The notes: generated from the letters alone by a model not told the origin. Shown: positions 23,561-35,929, counted from the stretch's first letter. The stretch: DNA of 64,000 bases from Chrysemys picta bellii (GCF_011386835.1 NC_088809.1:2179001-2243000); one strand, 5' to 3'. Program-made: numbers and translations.

Positions 23561-26254
23561 CACCATTTCCAGTACAGATCCTTACTTAAGCTGTTTATTT
23601 AGGTCTTGGAGGTTCTACTAGCAGCTCTCAGACAGGAAACAGTTCATATCTGTATCTTCTTTGATGGCCTTCTGCTCTGGGTCCCATCCAGATGCAAGGC
23701 CCCAGTGGACACCCTACCAGCAGTACAAGTACCAGGGAAGCATAGCTTTGAGATAAACTGGGAGAACCATTAGTTCATAGCTATTTAAAGTTATTCATGT
23801 GGGGTGCAATTTGTCACAAAAAAGTATTCATTTCTAAGGAGTGAAAGCAGAAGTTAACGAAGTCCATGTAGTGAGTTCAGTATTCCTTCAGAATGCACGA
23901 TCCTGTCCCTCCCATGTCTTCTGTACATATATACCACAGGGGCTAAATTCCACATAGTGCCTTTCTAGATTTTTTTTTTTTCTCCTGTTGTGTCTCCTGG
24001 ACTTATCATCACTTCCAACTAAGATCAAGGTCCTTTCAGAAGTGTCCATATCACATCAGTGGTAGATGATGAATAGCAGATGCTGGAAGGCTCTCCAAAT
24101 CTCAGAACTAGACAAAAGGTAACATATGCTGGTTTAGGGGGTGGTGGAGCACCTTCAGCATAGGAATAGTCCAAGGCACATGGTCTAACAAAGAGAAGAA
24201 GCTATGTCAACTGCCTAAAACTGCAAGCCATCCTGCAAGACCTGAAGATGTTCTTATATTCAGTGTCAGACATCCACATATGTGCCATGGTGTAATTCAG
24301 CATGGAGATGGAAGCCAGGTCACTTGCTATGCAAGGAGAGGCCAGATACTATTGCTGGGCAAATAGAATAACCTGTTCACCTGGGCAATGTACATCAAAG
24401 GGAAAAACAACCCAACCGTAGATTGTCAAAGCAGGCAAAGTATGGATCTTGTGAGCAGGAGCCTACGTTGAGGAGTGCTTTGACGCAGATCCAGAGTTTG
24501 TATGTATTCCTGCTGTACCTGCTTCTGCCCTGGACTGCACAGAAAGTCAGAAAGGAGAGGACTTTCATAATTCTGGTGGCATCATGGTGACTACAGAGAC
24601 CCTGAATTTTGGACCCTGTAAACACGACAACAGAACCACTGTTGTGTGTGCCACATAAAAAGGATCTCCTGACTGCCCCAAGGACCCCTTTGTGCAACCT
24701 GACTGCAGCAGGCTAGTCAGCTGCCTGCCCTTTGACAGGGAGCAACTAAAGGAGGAGGGCTATTTGGCCAGGTAACCTCTACTCTTTCCATTTCCAGATA
24801 AGCTCTATCAGTTGAGTAAATATATTATCTTGGTAAAATTTTAAATGCTGCTTTAGAGAGCAGAGTTACACCAAGATCAGCAAAAACACATCATGTACAG
24901 TGCTAGAGTTCCTTCAGGACAATTTCACTGTGGGGTTTAAATGCGCTGAAATTGAAGGTATGCACAGCAGCACTACTCAATGTGCTGGGAGTGTCAGAGG
25001 GAAGAATGTATATATGCAGGCATTGAATTTGTTCAAGAAGCCTTACTCGTACATCTTCAACAACTACACAGAGGGACTCCATCTTGGGGCATCAGATTGG
25101 TATTCAGTATCACTGTGGTACGTCCTTACTACCATATGCCTACTCTGCTTGATGCATCAACCTTGATAAAAAGGAAACATGCTTGAGCTACATGGTTAGA
25201 CACCATGTTGGAAAAAATATTTTATAGACGTTTGACATAAGTTATAAAGCTTGTGCTGTTAAAGTGGTTGGTGTCTTTGTGATAGCATGGAGAAACGTGA
25301 ACTCTCAAATACCTTTCTAGAAGTAAATGAAACATTGACGGCTCCATGTTTGTCTACTAAAAGCAACTTGCATTCTATAATTTAAATCTTTAATTTAAAT
25401 CTTTTAGCTTAATTTTCTTGTCTGTCTTCTATATGTAACTGCTGCATTGTACGTTCATTTTCAGAATCTATCAATAAATAGCCAAAAGATATAGCGCACT
25501 GAAAGGGGAATTATTCGTTTGTTCATTGTTTTTTTTTTTTTTTTTTTAAATGATATTTGTGGGTCAGGCCTTAAATCTCCAATTTAAAATGGATAGATAT
25601 TTAGACATATCAGTTTGTATTTTAAGCATTCTTTTTTTTCTCACTCTAGCTTCAGGCATACATGAGAATAAAAGAAAAAATTGTAAAAAGTCAATGGTTT
25701 CAGTAGTTCCAGTTTAATGTATTTATGATAGTGGTGGTAATTTTCGCTGTCAACTGGAAACCATTCATGAAAATGCTAATAGTGCGTTGAGAGGATAATT
25801 TAATCTCTGCTTCATATGCTCCTTGGAACTGACCCATATGCAAGAAACAAAATCCCTTTTCCCTTTTTTGACAGTTGTATGATGAAACTCATTTCTCATG
25901 TATTTTATGCTATTACATTCAATCCTGCCAGAGGAAATTACTCTCAACATTTAGTAATTGTTTACGCTATTTGTGGATTAGATGCTGTAAAAATCCTAAA
26001 TACCAATTTCCCAATGGAGCTTTGGATGAGCAGCAGTTTCAAAGGCCAATGTGGTGTGTTTTTGTTTTTTTGTTTTATTTGTTGGATTGTTTACTTTATA
26101 ATCTTTAATGTTAGCAGAAATAGCTCAATTTTGTTTCGCTACTATGACTAGTGATATTAATTCATTTTTAAGCGTGGTAGGTAAGCTGTACATTTAGCCG
26201 TGGTAAGGCATCCAATACCTGACATTAAAGATAGGTTTTCATGGATTTGACTAT

Positions 26255-26513
26255 GGCCATGGCTATGCTATGAGCTAGGGGTGTGACTCCCAGCTCCTGT
26301 AGATATACTCCTGCTATCTCTCATTTCAGCTTGCACATTAAAAATAATAGGGTAGCTACAGTAGGCCTGGGCATGGCAGTGCCACCACTGTTACTGCCTG
26401 TGGTACTGTGGCTTCACTGCCATTTTTAATGTGCTAGCTCAGATGAAAGTTAGCGCAGGTATGTCTGTGAAAGCTGGGAATCATACCCCTAGCTCATAGT
26501 GTAGACGAAGCCT
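26255..26513. mobile_element. Inverted-repeat element, 'GTCTACACT' family
   Basis: Left terminus GGCTATGCTATGAGCTAGGGG is the inverse of right terminus CCCCTAGCTCATAGTGTAGA with few mismatches over more than 20 bases. The interior is about 215 bases without coding capacity. Confidence 0.7.
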
Positions 26514-27231
26514 ATGTGAAGGGTATTTTATAGTGTGGAGAGTGGCAATAACTTAGTTAAAAGCAAAACCCACTCCAAAGTCACACATGACTTGTTTGAA
26601 CTTGGTGATGGAGGAACCTTCAGCTGATCATTCCTGTGGTCGTCATTAGGCATCGTGTCCGTCCAGCTTCCTCATGTTGTGTGCTGTGTTTGATACCTAA
26701 TGAAATGGGAAGTGACAGAACATGGTAAATTATTTTACAACACACAAGTCTGTTGTGTGTCTCCACCTCTGTTTATGAGAGTTATGGTCACCAGAATTTA
26801 ACAAATACCTATTTTTTAAAATTGAAATATATTGAATTTGTTAATTCTTTGAAGTTGAATCTATGGGAGAATGTGTGCTGTATTGTACCTCTAATCTGAT
26901 TTACACACAAGCCTGCACACTAATCTTAGAGTTTTACTCTTTATAGCCTTTTGGATAGCCTTCTGGAGCTAAGGTTGTTCCTTTGATGCAGTAATACTTG
27001 GCACGTCTAATACATTCTAATTGTCTTTGCTTCTCACCGGCTTTAGTCTGGCTGTGATTCTGAAAGTCGGTCACTGTAGATATGTAGAAATCTCAACTAA
27101 TGTAATTAATAGGCTTCTGTGGTGAATTCTAAATATAATCTGTTTCCAATATGTCTGTTTATTATGTTTAATACCTTGAAGATATTGCAAATAATTACCC
27201 ATGATATGTTGGTGGCACAGATACATTTTAC

Positions 27232-27638
27232 TGTACTGTTAGATAAGAACGGCCATACTGGGTCAGACCAATGGTCCATCTAGCCCAGTTTCCTTGTCTT
27301 CTGCCAGTGGCCAGTGCCAGCTGTGTCAGAGAGAATGAACAGAACAGAGCAATTTCAAGTGATCCATCCACTATGATCCAGTCCTAGCTTTTGGCAGTTG
27401 GAAGTGTAGGGACACCTGGAGCACCGGATTGCATCCCTTACCATCTTGGTCCATCTATGTCTATTCGCCTATCCTCCATGGATTTACCTAATTCTTATTT
27501 TAACTCAGTTATACCCTTCACAACATCCCATGGCAATGAGTTCCACAGGTTGACTGCGTGTTGTGTGAAGAAGTACTTCCTTACGTTTGTTTTAAATTCG
27601 GTGCCTATTAATTTGATTGGGTGAACCCTAGATCTTAT
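27232..27638 (-). mobile_element. CR1/L3-type LINE fragment, antisense, left part
   Basis: AACGGCCATACTGGGTCAGA, then CAATGGTCCATCTAGCCCAG, and later GAGTTCCACAGGTTGACTGC and GTGTGAAGAAGTACTTCCTT are strong matches to a widespread reptilian CR1/L3 antisense sequence. It is split from 29600-29880 by the Penelope-like insertion. Confidence 0.8.
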
Positions 27639-29599
27639 AAAAAGAACAGGAGTACTTGTGGCACCTTAGAGACTAACAAATTTATTAGAGCATAAGCTTT
27701 CGTGGGCTACTGCCCACTTCTTCGGATGCATATAGAGTGGAACATATATTGAGGAGATATATATACACACATACAGAGAGCATGAACAGGTGGGAGTTGT
27801 CTTACCAACTCTGAGAGGCCAATTAAGTAAGAGGAAAAAATGTTTTTGAAGTGATAATCAAGCTAGCCCAGTACAGACAGTTTGATAAGAAGTGTGAGAA
27901 TACTTACAAGGGGAGATAGATTCAATGTTTGTAATGGCTCAGCCATTCCCAGTCCTTATTCAATCCTGAGTTGATTGTATCTAGTTTGCATATCAATTCC
28001 AGCTCAGCAGTCTCTCGTTGGAGTCTGTTTTTGAAGTTTTTCTGTTGTAAGATAGCCATTTGCAGGTCTGGGGACAATATATACCTTCAAGTCAGCTGCA
28101 CTGCTATGGGTACCCGCATGGCCCCACAGTATGCCAACATTTTTATGGCTGACTTAGAACAACGCTTCCTTAGCTCTCGTCCCCTAACGCCCCTACTCTA
28201 CTTGCGCTACATTGATGACATCTTCATCATCTGAACCCATGGAAAAGAAGTCCTTGAGGCATTCCACCATGATTTCAATAATTTCCATCCCACCATCAAC
28301 CTCAGCCTAGATCAATCCACAGAAGCGGTCCATTTCCTGGACACTACTGTGCTAATAAGCGATGGTCACATAAATACCACCTTATACCGGAAACCTACTG
28401 ACCGCTACACTTACCTACATGCCTCCAGCTTCCATCCAGGACACACCACACGATCCATTGTCTACAGCCAAGCTCTAAGATATAACCGCATTTGCTCCAA
28501 TCCGTCAGATAGAGACAAGCACCTACAAGATCTCTATCAAGCCTTCTTAAAACTACAATACCCCCCTGCTGAAGTGAAAAAACAGATTGACAGAGCCAGA
28601 GGAGTACCCAGAAGTCACCTCGTACAAGACAAGCCCAACAAAGAAAATAACAGAACACCACTAGCTGTCACCTTCAGCCCCCAACTAAAACCTCTCCAGC
28701 GCATCATCAGAGATCTACAACCCATCCTGAAAGATGATCCTTTACTCTCACAGATCTTGGGAGACAGACCTGTCCTCGCTTACAGACAACCCCCCAACCT
28801 AAAGCAAATACTCACCAGCAACCACACATCACTGAACAAAAACACTGACCCAGGAACCTATCCTTGTAACAAAGCCCGATGCCAACTCTGTCCACATATC
28901 TATTCAAGTAACATCATCATAGGACCTAATCACATCAGCCATACCATCAGGGGCTCGTTCACCTGCACATCTACCAATGTGATATATGCCGTCGTGTGCC
29001 AGCAATGCCCCTCTGCCATGTACATTGGCCAAACCGGACAGTCTCTACGCAAAAGAATTAATGGACACAAATCTGACATCAGGAATCATAATACTCAAAA
29101 ACCAGTGGGAGAACACTTTAACCTGTCTGGTCATTCAATGACAGACCTATGGGTGGCTATCTTACAACAGAAAAACTTCAAAAACAGACTCCAACAAGAG
29201 ACTGCTGAGCTGGAATTGATATGCAAACTAGATACAATCAACTCAGGATTGAATAAGGACTGGGAATGGCTGAGCCATTACAAACATTGAATCTATCTCC
29301 CCTTGTAAGTATTCTCACACTTCTTATCAAACTGTCTGTACTGGGCTAGCTTGATTATCACTTCAAAAACATTTTTTCCTCTTACTTAATTGGCCTCTCA
29401 GAGTTGGTAAGACAACTCCCACCTGTTCATGCTCTCTGTATGTGTGTATATATATCTCCTCAATATATGTTCCACTCTATATGCATCCGAAGAAGTGGGC
29501 AGTAGCCCACGAAAGCTTATGCTCTAATAAATTTGTTAGTCTCTAAGGTGCCACAAGTACTCCTGTTCTTTTTGCGGATACACGGCTGCTACTCTGAAA
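27639..29599 (+). mobile_element. Penelope-like retrotransposon with 420-bp inverted arms
   Basis: 1961-bp insertion with a 12-bp target duplication, CCTAGATCTTAT (27627-27638) and CCTAGTTCTTAT (29600-29611), one mismatch. Left arm 27639-28058 is the reverse complement of right arm 29154-29573, both 420 bases, with no length difference and very few mismatches. The 1095-base centre plus right arm encodes part of an RT and a GIY-YIG endonuclease on the + strand. The 3' end reads GGATACACGGCTGCTACTCT then GAAA. Inverted arms of this sort are known for Penelope elements. The low arm divergence suggests a fairly recent insertion. Confidence 0.93.
28065..29290 (+). pseudogene. Penelope-like RT (partial) plus GIY-YIG endonuclease
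   Basis: The frame starts inside the [22 protein letters not shown] (palm motif B region), then [11 protein letters not shown] with the catalytic D-D, followed by an in-frame TGA at 28232-28234 where relatives usually have tryptophan. The next 313-codon open stretch (28349-29290) carries HFLD...LYRKPTDRY (thumb), a linker with cysteines (NKARCQLCPHI), and the endonuclease: VIYAVVCQQC, MYIGQTGQSLRKRINGHKSD, GEHFNLSGH. Y, I-G-Q-T, R and H/E positions of GIY-YIG are present. The RT N-terminal half (fingers, motif A) is missing because the left arm replaces it. It is thus a 5'-truncated copy, incapable of autonomous movement, although the endonuclease segment is open. The last 45 codons lie inside the right inverted arm. 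Confidence 0.92.
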
Positions 29600-29880
29600 C
29601 CTAGTTCTTATGTTATGTGAAGGGAAAAATAACACTTAAACTTTTTCTCCATACCATTTATGATTTTGTAGACCTCTACCATATCTCTCCTTAGCCATCT
29701 CTTTTCTAAGCTGAATAGTCCCAGTCTTTTTAATCTCTCCTCATATGGAATCTCATTGTTTTTGTTGCCCTTCTCTGTATGTTTTCTAATTCTAATATAT
29801 ATTTTTTGAGGTGAGATGACCGGAACTGCACTCAGTATTCAAGGTGTGGGCGTACCATGGATTTACTGTGCTAGTGAGGC
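29600..29880 (-). mobile_element. CR1/L3-type LINE fragment, antisense, right part
   Basis: Continues the element broken at 27638: TTATGTTATGTGAAGGGAAA, TTAGCCATCTCTTTTCTAAG, CTCTCCTCATATGGAATCTC and GTGTGGGCGTACCATGGATT are in the expected order for the same LINE. Confidence 0.8.
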
Positions 29881-31069
29881 TCTGTCTGTACAGGCATTAC
29901 AACTGAATTTTAACAGCCCTGTTGCCGTTGTCCTTAAACTTTGTTGTAAGGCCTACATAAAACAGGGCTTAAATCTACACTTGGCATATGGCAGTTGAGG
30001 ATGCAGAGCTTTGTTTGTACTGCCCTTAAATATCCCACTGGATCTCAGTCACGGGGGTGGGGTCTGTCTTTAGTAAGGGATGACATGGGTAACAGGTAGG
30101 CAGAAAACACAAAAGAGAACAGGTCTTCCAAACGTGTTTTTTTCCCCCTTTCTCATTTTGCAAGTTCATGATGTCAGTGGTTCTGAGGGGTGTGTATGTA
30201 TATAATAAACATAATTATAGGCAGCATAAAATTTTATGTACACATGGACTTTCACGGGTGTGTTCATGCAATTTCTACTAATTGATCAGATGAAAGTAAT
30301 TTGATAAAACATTTTGGCCTGTAATCAGTTTCAGTGACGTTACCAGAACCCAGTAAAATAAACAGAATGCAGACTCTAGTATGTGTAAAAGGAGTTGGTC
30401 AGAATTTATACCACCTTCATCCTTCTCTGGTTTGATTAGAATATATATATATATATTTATTTATTTTATCAACTTTTTGGAGTAACTCTTTGATTCTGAG
30501 TGGAATTGTCAAATTAAATTACATTTCAGTCATTAATATTTTATATAATATCTTTTTTTACATCTGGATGATCACCAAAGAGGTATACTGTACAATTTGG
30601 GGTTTATGCACCAATATAGCTGTACTAATGCTGAGCTCTAGTGCAGAGGCACTGCACTGGAGGAAAAAGTGCATTGCATGCATGCAGCATTACCCTACGT
30701 TTGAAAATTAAAGTGCTGTGGTATATGTTTAGCACAGCAGGATTTAGATACATCAGAATTAGCAGATAAAATAAGAATAATTGCCTTCAAATACCAATGG
30801 CATTGAGAGGTTTGAGTGATTTCATATGAAGAGAATACAACCATAGCAATTGTATGAAATACCAAAATTCATAAGAATTGAATCCCTCAGTTTTCAATGC
30901 AATTTAGTTGTGATCTCCTATTTTGTACTATGATATATCTGCATTATTACAGCATCTAAAATAATGCATGTACACTTTCCACCCTCTCTCTCTCTGAAAT
31001 CTCCTTTCCTCCTTCCAACTCCCACCTCTCCCAAAAATTAAAGCATCTTTGTTACAAGAAAGGGGGTAG

Positions 31070-31871
31070 CAAGGTGGATAAAAATTTGATTATTTTGAAA
31101 AAATTGATTTTTTATTTAAATTGGATTTTTCTGATTTTATTTAAATTATATATTTTTTTCTTTTTAAAAATAAACCTGTTTAAAATGAAATGTGAATTTA
31201 ATATAAAGTATGTTGTGGCCTAAACTTATTCTAACCTCTTTAAACATTTTTAAATAAATATATGTAGAATCCATGAGCCTCTATCTAAAACCTTGAGATA
31301 AAGGCTGCTTTTCTATATAAAGACAGAACCAGGGGAAAACATCTGACTTTTGAGTTTGAGCTTTATAAATATGGCACTCTAGATCATGTACTGTATTAAG
31401 GGCTTGTTTTGTTTAATAAAAATACATTTTATATACTCTTTTATGTGTTTAATTAACTTCCAATTACTATCCTAATGCAGCTTGACACAAATCATGAGCA
31501 AAAAGTTAATTCTCTAGTAAATAAGCAATATATTATTCACCAATTTCTAACCTACTGAAATTGTACAGTTAATAAGAATCTGAAAATATTAAGCTATATA
31601 ATTGCTTAAATAAATGTATATAGTTATAGTGTACCTCGTAGGTAGCAAAAAGTTGTACCAAGTCTTGTGTAAAGGCTCTAGTTAGTTGCAAAGTAACATG
31701 TTTTAATGGTTATATCAACCAATGAGAATGCACCTTTCTTTAGAAAATGACTGAAATAGAAATGGAAAAGTTGATTAAAATCAGTTATTTAAATTTAGGC
31801 TTTCCACTTGTTCATTTAAATCATGAATTAAATTTCTGATTTAAATGGTCTTGATTTAAATCTCCACCTTG
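31070..31871. mobile_element. 802-bp AT-rich hAT-type element
   Basis: Ends CAAGGTGGATAAAAATTTGA and its inverse TTAAATCTCCACCTTG, flanked by an exact 8-bp duplication GGGGGTAG (31062-31069 and 31872-31879). The subterminal regions repeat ATTTAAAT motifs. No transposase frame survives. Confidence 0.88.
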
Positions 31872-33019
31872 GGGGGTAGAGTGTTTGAACTGATAGACTT
31901 GCTGAACCTTGATGTGTGTTGTGTACTTCGTTCTTCAGAAAAAGACAAGGGGTAGTTAATATTACAACTTTTTTGTAAGTGGAACTATTCCATTGTACAA
32001 TAAAGCAAAAGACAGCAAGAAGGTGTAAAGCTATTTAATAGGTGGAAATTGCGCTAGTATGTCTTGGCAATGCTTGTTCATTTTAAACTTACACAAGGAT
32101 ATGCATAACATCATGGATAAATTTGTAACTATTGCACTAAAATAAGTTTTTATGTTTTTATATATACATATAGTAGTAATTATGTTCAAGATTCAGGATA
32201 ATCAAACTTTTTGAGAATAAAAGAAGAACATTTATTTTAAGGTATTTGAAATAACGGATGAATAATCCTGATGGGTTTTGCTGGTCCCACTTTAATTTGC
32301 CATTTACTATGTGAAGTAAGGTAGAGAACCAGCCTCACACCACTTCTGTATTAGTAGTCATTTAGCCTGGAGGGAGTTTCAGCACTGGTAAAAAGCCCTG
32401 CCTGTTGATGACATTTCACAGGCATACTCAAAAATCATGCCAAGAATGAGAATAGTGGCTAGTTTGAGGGGGACAACCCTGTAATCCGTCTCAGCTCTGT
32501 GTATCTAGGATTCTCATTCTCTCTCTCCCAGATGCACTATGAAGGGGACATGTGACTTTTGGCCATATTGGCAAGTTTGTCCAAGCCTAGACCCCACTGA
32601 TTAACAGATGTAAGGGAAAGAGCATTGTGGGATTGCAGCAGTTGCTTTTGAACAACAATGTCCTTTTTGTAAGAATCTGATGCTTTTTAAAAGATGCAAC
32701 ATGACATCATTACCGTTGATCCAAGAAACATTCCTTCAATAATACTGTGTGCTGTGGTTATCAGCTCCCTTCCCCCATTCCTTTCTCTTGCCTCTCTGAC
32801 TTATGGTTTTTGTCTATTGTTCAGCTCTAGGCTGTAAATGCGAAACAGTTGTCTTTTAATGTCATGTTCTTTTTAGGGCTGGGAAGGATCAAATGTAATA
32901 TTGTTGACCTTTTTGCTTTTCTATCACATCTGTTATAAATGAAATACATTTCAGGTGTCTACTAAATTGCAGCTAATTCTTGTTCTCTCCCGTGTGAAAC
33001 CTTAAGAGATAAAAATAGA

Positions 33020-33105
33020 TAATACTTAGTCCTGCCTCAGTGCAGGGGACTGGACTAGATGACCTTTCAAGGTCCCTTCCAGTCCTACATTTCTGTGATT
33101 ATAGA
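33020..33105 (+). mobile_element. CR1 3'-end fragment
   Basis: AGTGCAGGGGACTGGACTAG, ATGACCTTTCAAGGTCCCTT and CCAGTCCTACATTTCTGTGA form the typical CR1 tail. It is also the tail borrowed by Cry-type SINEs, so a SINE remnant is possible. Confidence 0.75.
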
Positions 33106-33856
33106 TAAGATGTAGGCATGACAATCCTGTACATTTGACTCCATCTAATTGAGCTACGTTTTAGATATAATTCCTGCGCTAATCATACGTTTTAATATAA
33201 ATGAATAGAGAAATTAATAAATTGACATCAGTGTCACTGTAATGGCACCTGCATAAATACATACTTAAAACACAATAATTATATTTGCACAACAGTTCAT
33301 AATTTCATTTAATCTCTTATACCCAATCCATCACTGTGGTATCTGCATGTGTAATTGTTCCTTAGGTGCTGAGAATGGGCTATCATGGAAACACATTTAT
33401 GGTTATATTACAAATGTTTAAAATCCTGGCTGTTTGGAGGTACATTAGGGAAATCCTGGACTTTGCTTGATTTTCTTGCATCCTATCTCCCAAATACCTC
33501 TTAGCCAGACAAGCTGGAGAGTCATGCAGCATTTATAACTAGGTATGTCTTGGCTGTGCTCGCACACAATAGTGCTTTCCATGGTGTGGTTCTGGCAGTT
33601 GCTTGAAACTAACAAGGATCATGTTGTCTTTGTCAGTTTCACATGTTGTCACTGCCTAGAGGAAAATACTACTATGCACAAGCACTCTGAGAAGCATTAT
33701 TTTTTTCTATAATTTCTGTAGGAGTCGCTTCCAGGGGGAGGGGCGGAATCAATGATTCAACAGAGATCTGGAGGTGGGGGTATAGAGACCAGAAAAGGAG
33801 ACAATTGGGCAGTAACATAACATAACACTTAAACTCAGATTTATGGTCCTTGTTTG

Positions 33857-34109
33857 CAGGGCCGGCACCAGGCACCAGCCCACCAATCTTGTGCTTGGGG
33901 CGGCATCTAGAGGGGGACGGCGCGGCGCTCCGGCCGCCGGGGAGAGCAGAGCCGCAGTGGGCTCGCCGCTCTCCCCCGGCGCTCTGGCCGCCGGGGAGAG
34001 CGGGGCCGTGACTGGGCTCGCTGCCCTCCCTGCAGCGCTCTGGCTCGGGGGCGGGGGAGAGCGGGAGGTTTTTTTGCCTGGGGCGGCAAAAAAGCCAGAG
34101 CTGGCCCTG
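33857..34109. mobile_element. 253-bp GC-rich hAT-type element
   Basis: Ends CAGGGCCGGCACCAGG and AGAGCTGGCCCTG are inverted. Flanks CTTGTTTG (33849-33856) and CTTGTCTG (34110-34117) are an 8-bp duplication with one mismatch. The interior contains tandem GGCCGCCGGGGAGAGC units. Alanine/arginine-rich frames across it are artefacts. Confidence 0.85.
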
Positions 34110-34302
34110 CTTGTCTGCTATGAAGTTAAAAACCTTCTGTAGGTTTAACATACAAAATGTAAAGTGTGGAAGTGTAAACCTTGACGAGACAGAACAAAAA
34201 GATTTGGAGAAGAAAGTGGATAGTATGTCAGCTATTTGCCAGTGATATAGTTGTTTTGGTTGGTAACATTTTATGGAGGATTGTGAGAAACTCCCAATGC
34301 CA

Positions 34303-34502
34303 AGGCCTTGTCCTCACTATGGGAAAATGTGAGTTTTTAACATTAGCGAAAATCCTAGAGTAGACAAGGCAAGTTGTTGTTGTTTTATCTTGTGTTAGCT
34401 GGTCGAGGTAAACTCTAACATGTTAGAACTGCAACTGCCCTGTCTACAATAAGATTTTAACACATTAAAAGTACACCTTTTTTCCTAGTGTAGACATGGT
34501 CC
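34303..34502. mobile_element. 'GTCTACACT'-family element
   Basis: Left end AAGGCCTTGTCCTCACTATG and right end CCTAGTGTAGACATGGTCC are inverted. Interior resembles the copy at 14.3 kb (AACATGTTAG, TTTTAACACATT). Confidence 0.6.
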
Positions 34503-34837
34503 AAAATGGCCTATACATTTTGGATAAATGTAAGGCAAAGCACCCTTAAAACACAAAACACTTCACACATTCTAATGGCTTCTGAACTTTCAGGTTCTTC
34601 TGTGAAAAGCTATTGAAGATGGCTTAATGCAGATGGCTTTGTTATGTGCATATAGCAGTTAGAGGAAACCTCAATGCTTGAGTTTGTCTGAAGGGACAGA
34701 CAGACATATGTTACTCTTTCTGATTTTGGTCACCATCCCTCTAAGATGTGGGTAGTGATAGAAAATATCAAGAGCAGGCATATAAGATAGAGGTCTTAAA
34801 TTTATGTATCAGAAGAGATTGAAAAGTCTGAGGGTAT

Positions 34838-35195
34838 GGGCTTGTCTACACTGCACTGCTGTAGAGCTTCAGTGAAGATGCTGCCTACGCCGATGGGAGG
34901 GTTAGGTAATTCATCTCCCCTCGAGAAGCGGCAGCTAGGTTGACAGGAGAGTTCTCTCGTTGACGTAGCGCTGTCTACGCTGGGGGTTAGGTCAGGTTAG
35001 CTGCATTATTCAGATGTGTGGATTTTTCACACCCCTGCACGACCTAGTTATACCGACCTAATTCTCCTTTTGACCTAGCTACCAGCTCTTGGGGGTTATC
35101 TAGGCTGATGGGAGAGCCCCCTGTGGGGGTAGGTAGTGTCTATGCTGAAGCACTAGCATGGTGCAGCTGCAGCATTTCAAGGGCAGACAAGCCCT
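34838..35195. mobile_element. 'GTCTACACT'-family element
   Basis: Left end GGGCTTGTCTACACTGCACT and right end GGGCAGACAAGCCC are inverted. A CCGATGGGAG block recurs internally with its inverse. Confidence 0.65.
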
Positions 35196-35864
35196 TATTT
35201 AACTATGAAAGGAGAAGGGTTAAAGGTGATTTGATGGAAGTATTGAAAATTAGTGACAGTTGATCAGTGCCTCCTTTTTAGCCTGTGGTCTAATCAAAGA
35301 AGAAGGTAATACTGAATTAAATTAAGCTAAAGGACAGTAAGTTTTGAACCAAGGAAGGAAATGTTCCTTTACACACACTGTAGTTAAGCAGGAGAATTCA
35401 CTATTGCCAGAGGTCATTGAGACACATAATGTTGGGTGAATTTTTAAAAAGGAGCAGATAATTGTATAACCATTAACATCTGTATCTCTGCAAATGAAAG
35501 ATTATATGGGGAATTAAGCCTTCATAAGCTGTTCAATTTTTGTAGGCCTGGAAGGAATTTTTTTCCATTAGATCCCTGCATGATGGCTAAGTGGACTGTA
35601 GGTGGGTTTTCATTTTTTGTGTGCCTTCCTTAGAGGGATAAGTTGCAGGCCTCTGTTGAAGGCAGGATACCAGACTTGTGTAGCAGTTGGACTGATCTGG
35701 TATAGCACCTCCTGTGTTAACAGCATCACTCGGTATGAGTGGGATGCTTGGTCTACAAGAAATTTGGACTCTGCTTATCCGTAGGCTTCAGTAATGAGTT
35801 GCTTTGCTCTGGCTCTGAGATTCGTAATCAGTGATAAGTTGTAATGTTTTTCTTACAGTAATCC

Positions 35865-35894
35865 ATGCTGAAGAGGCCCCATTCATGCAGATGA
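35865..35894 (+). promoter_or_regulatory. Upstream ORF 1 in the TAOK1 leader (9 codons plus stop)
   Basis: ATG at 35865, context ATCCATGC, stop TGA at 35892-35894. It encodes MLKRPHSCR. It ends 59 bases before the main start, which would allow re-initiation. The sequence shows only the frame; a regulatory role is inferred from how upstream ORFs usually act. Confidence 0.5.
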
Positions 35895-35929
35895 ACAAAG
35901 GGTTGAGGCAGCACTTTCAACCCAGATAG
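35885..35929 (+). promoter_or_regulatory. Upstream ORF 2 in the TAOK1 leader (14 codons plus stop)
   Basis: ATG at 35885 with a second in-frame ATG at 35891; stop TAG at 35927-35929. It encodes MQMNKGLRQHFQPR. It overlaps upstream ORF 1 by 10 bases in another frame and stops 24 bases before the TAOK1 start. The function is inferred only. Confidence 0.5.

Larger units (their letters stand above)
1..35858 (+). other. Probable first intron (or upstream flank) of TAOK1
   Basis: No host exon is recognisable here. Because the start exon opens with a splice acceptor, transcription begins further upstream. The stretch has no CpG-rich promoter-like block outside identifiable repeats, so I infer that it is mostly or wholly intron 1. 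It is filled with interspersed repeats listed individually. Stretches where I see nothing identifiable: 500-1000, 4700-6240, 6570-7900, 8180-10240, 13830-14260, 17880-19560, 23570-26250, 29880-31060 and 32000-33000. These are ordinary AT-rich non-coding sequence with short homopolymers. Confidence 0.6.

Noticed and set aside
33672..34151. 159-codon frame (−) and 99-codon frame (+) that overlap
   Set aside because: Both lie over a 253-bp GC-rich MITE with a target duplication; Ala/Arg/Gly composition only.
35885..35890. Alternative splice acceptor TTCATGCAG ending at 35890
   Set aside because: It lacks a good pyrimidine tract, whereas TTTTTCTTACAG at 35847-35858 has one; kept only as an alternative.
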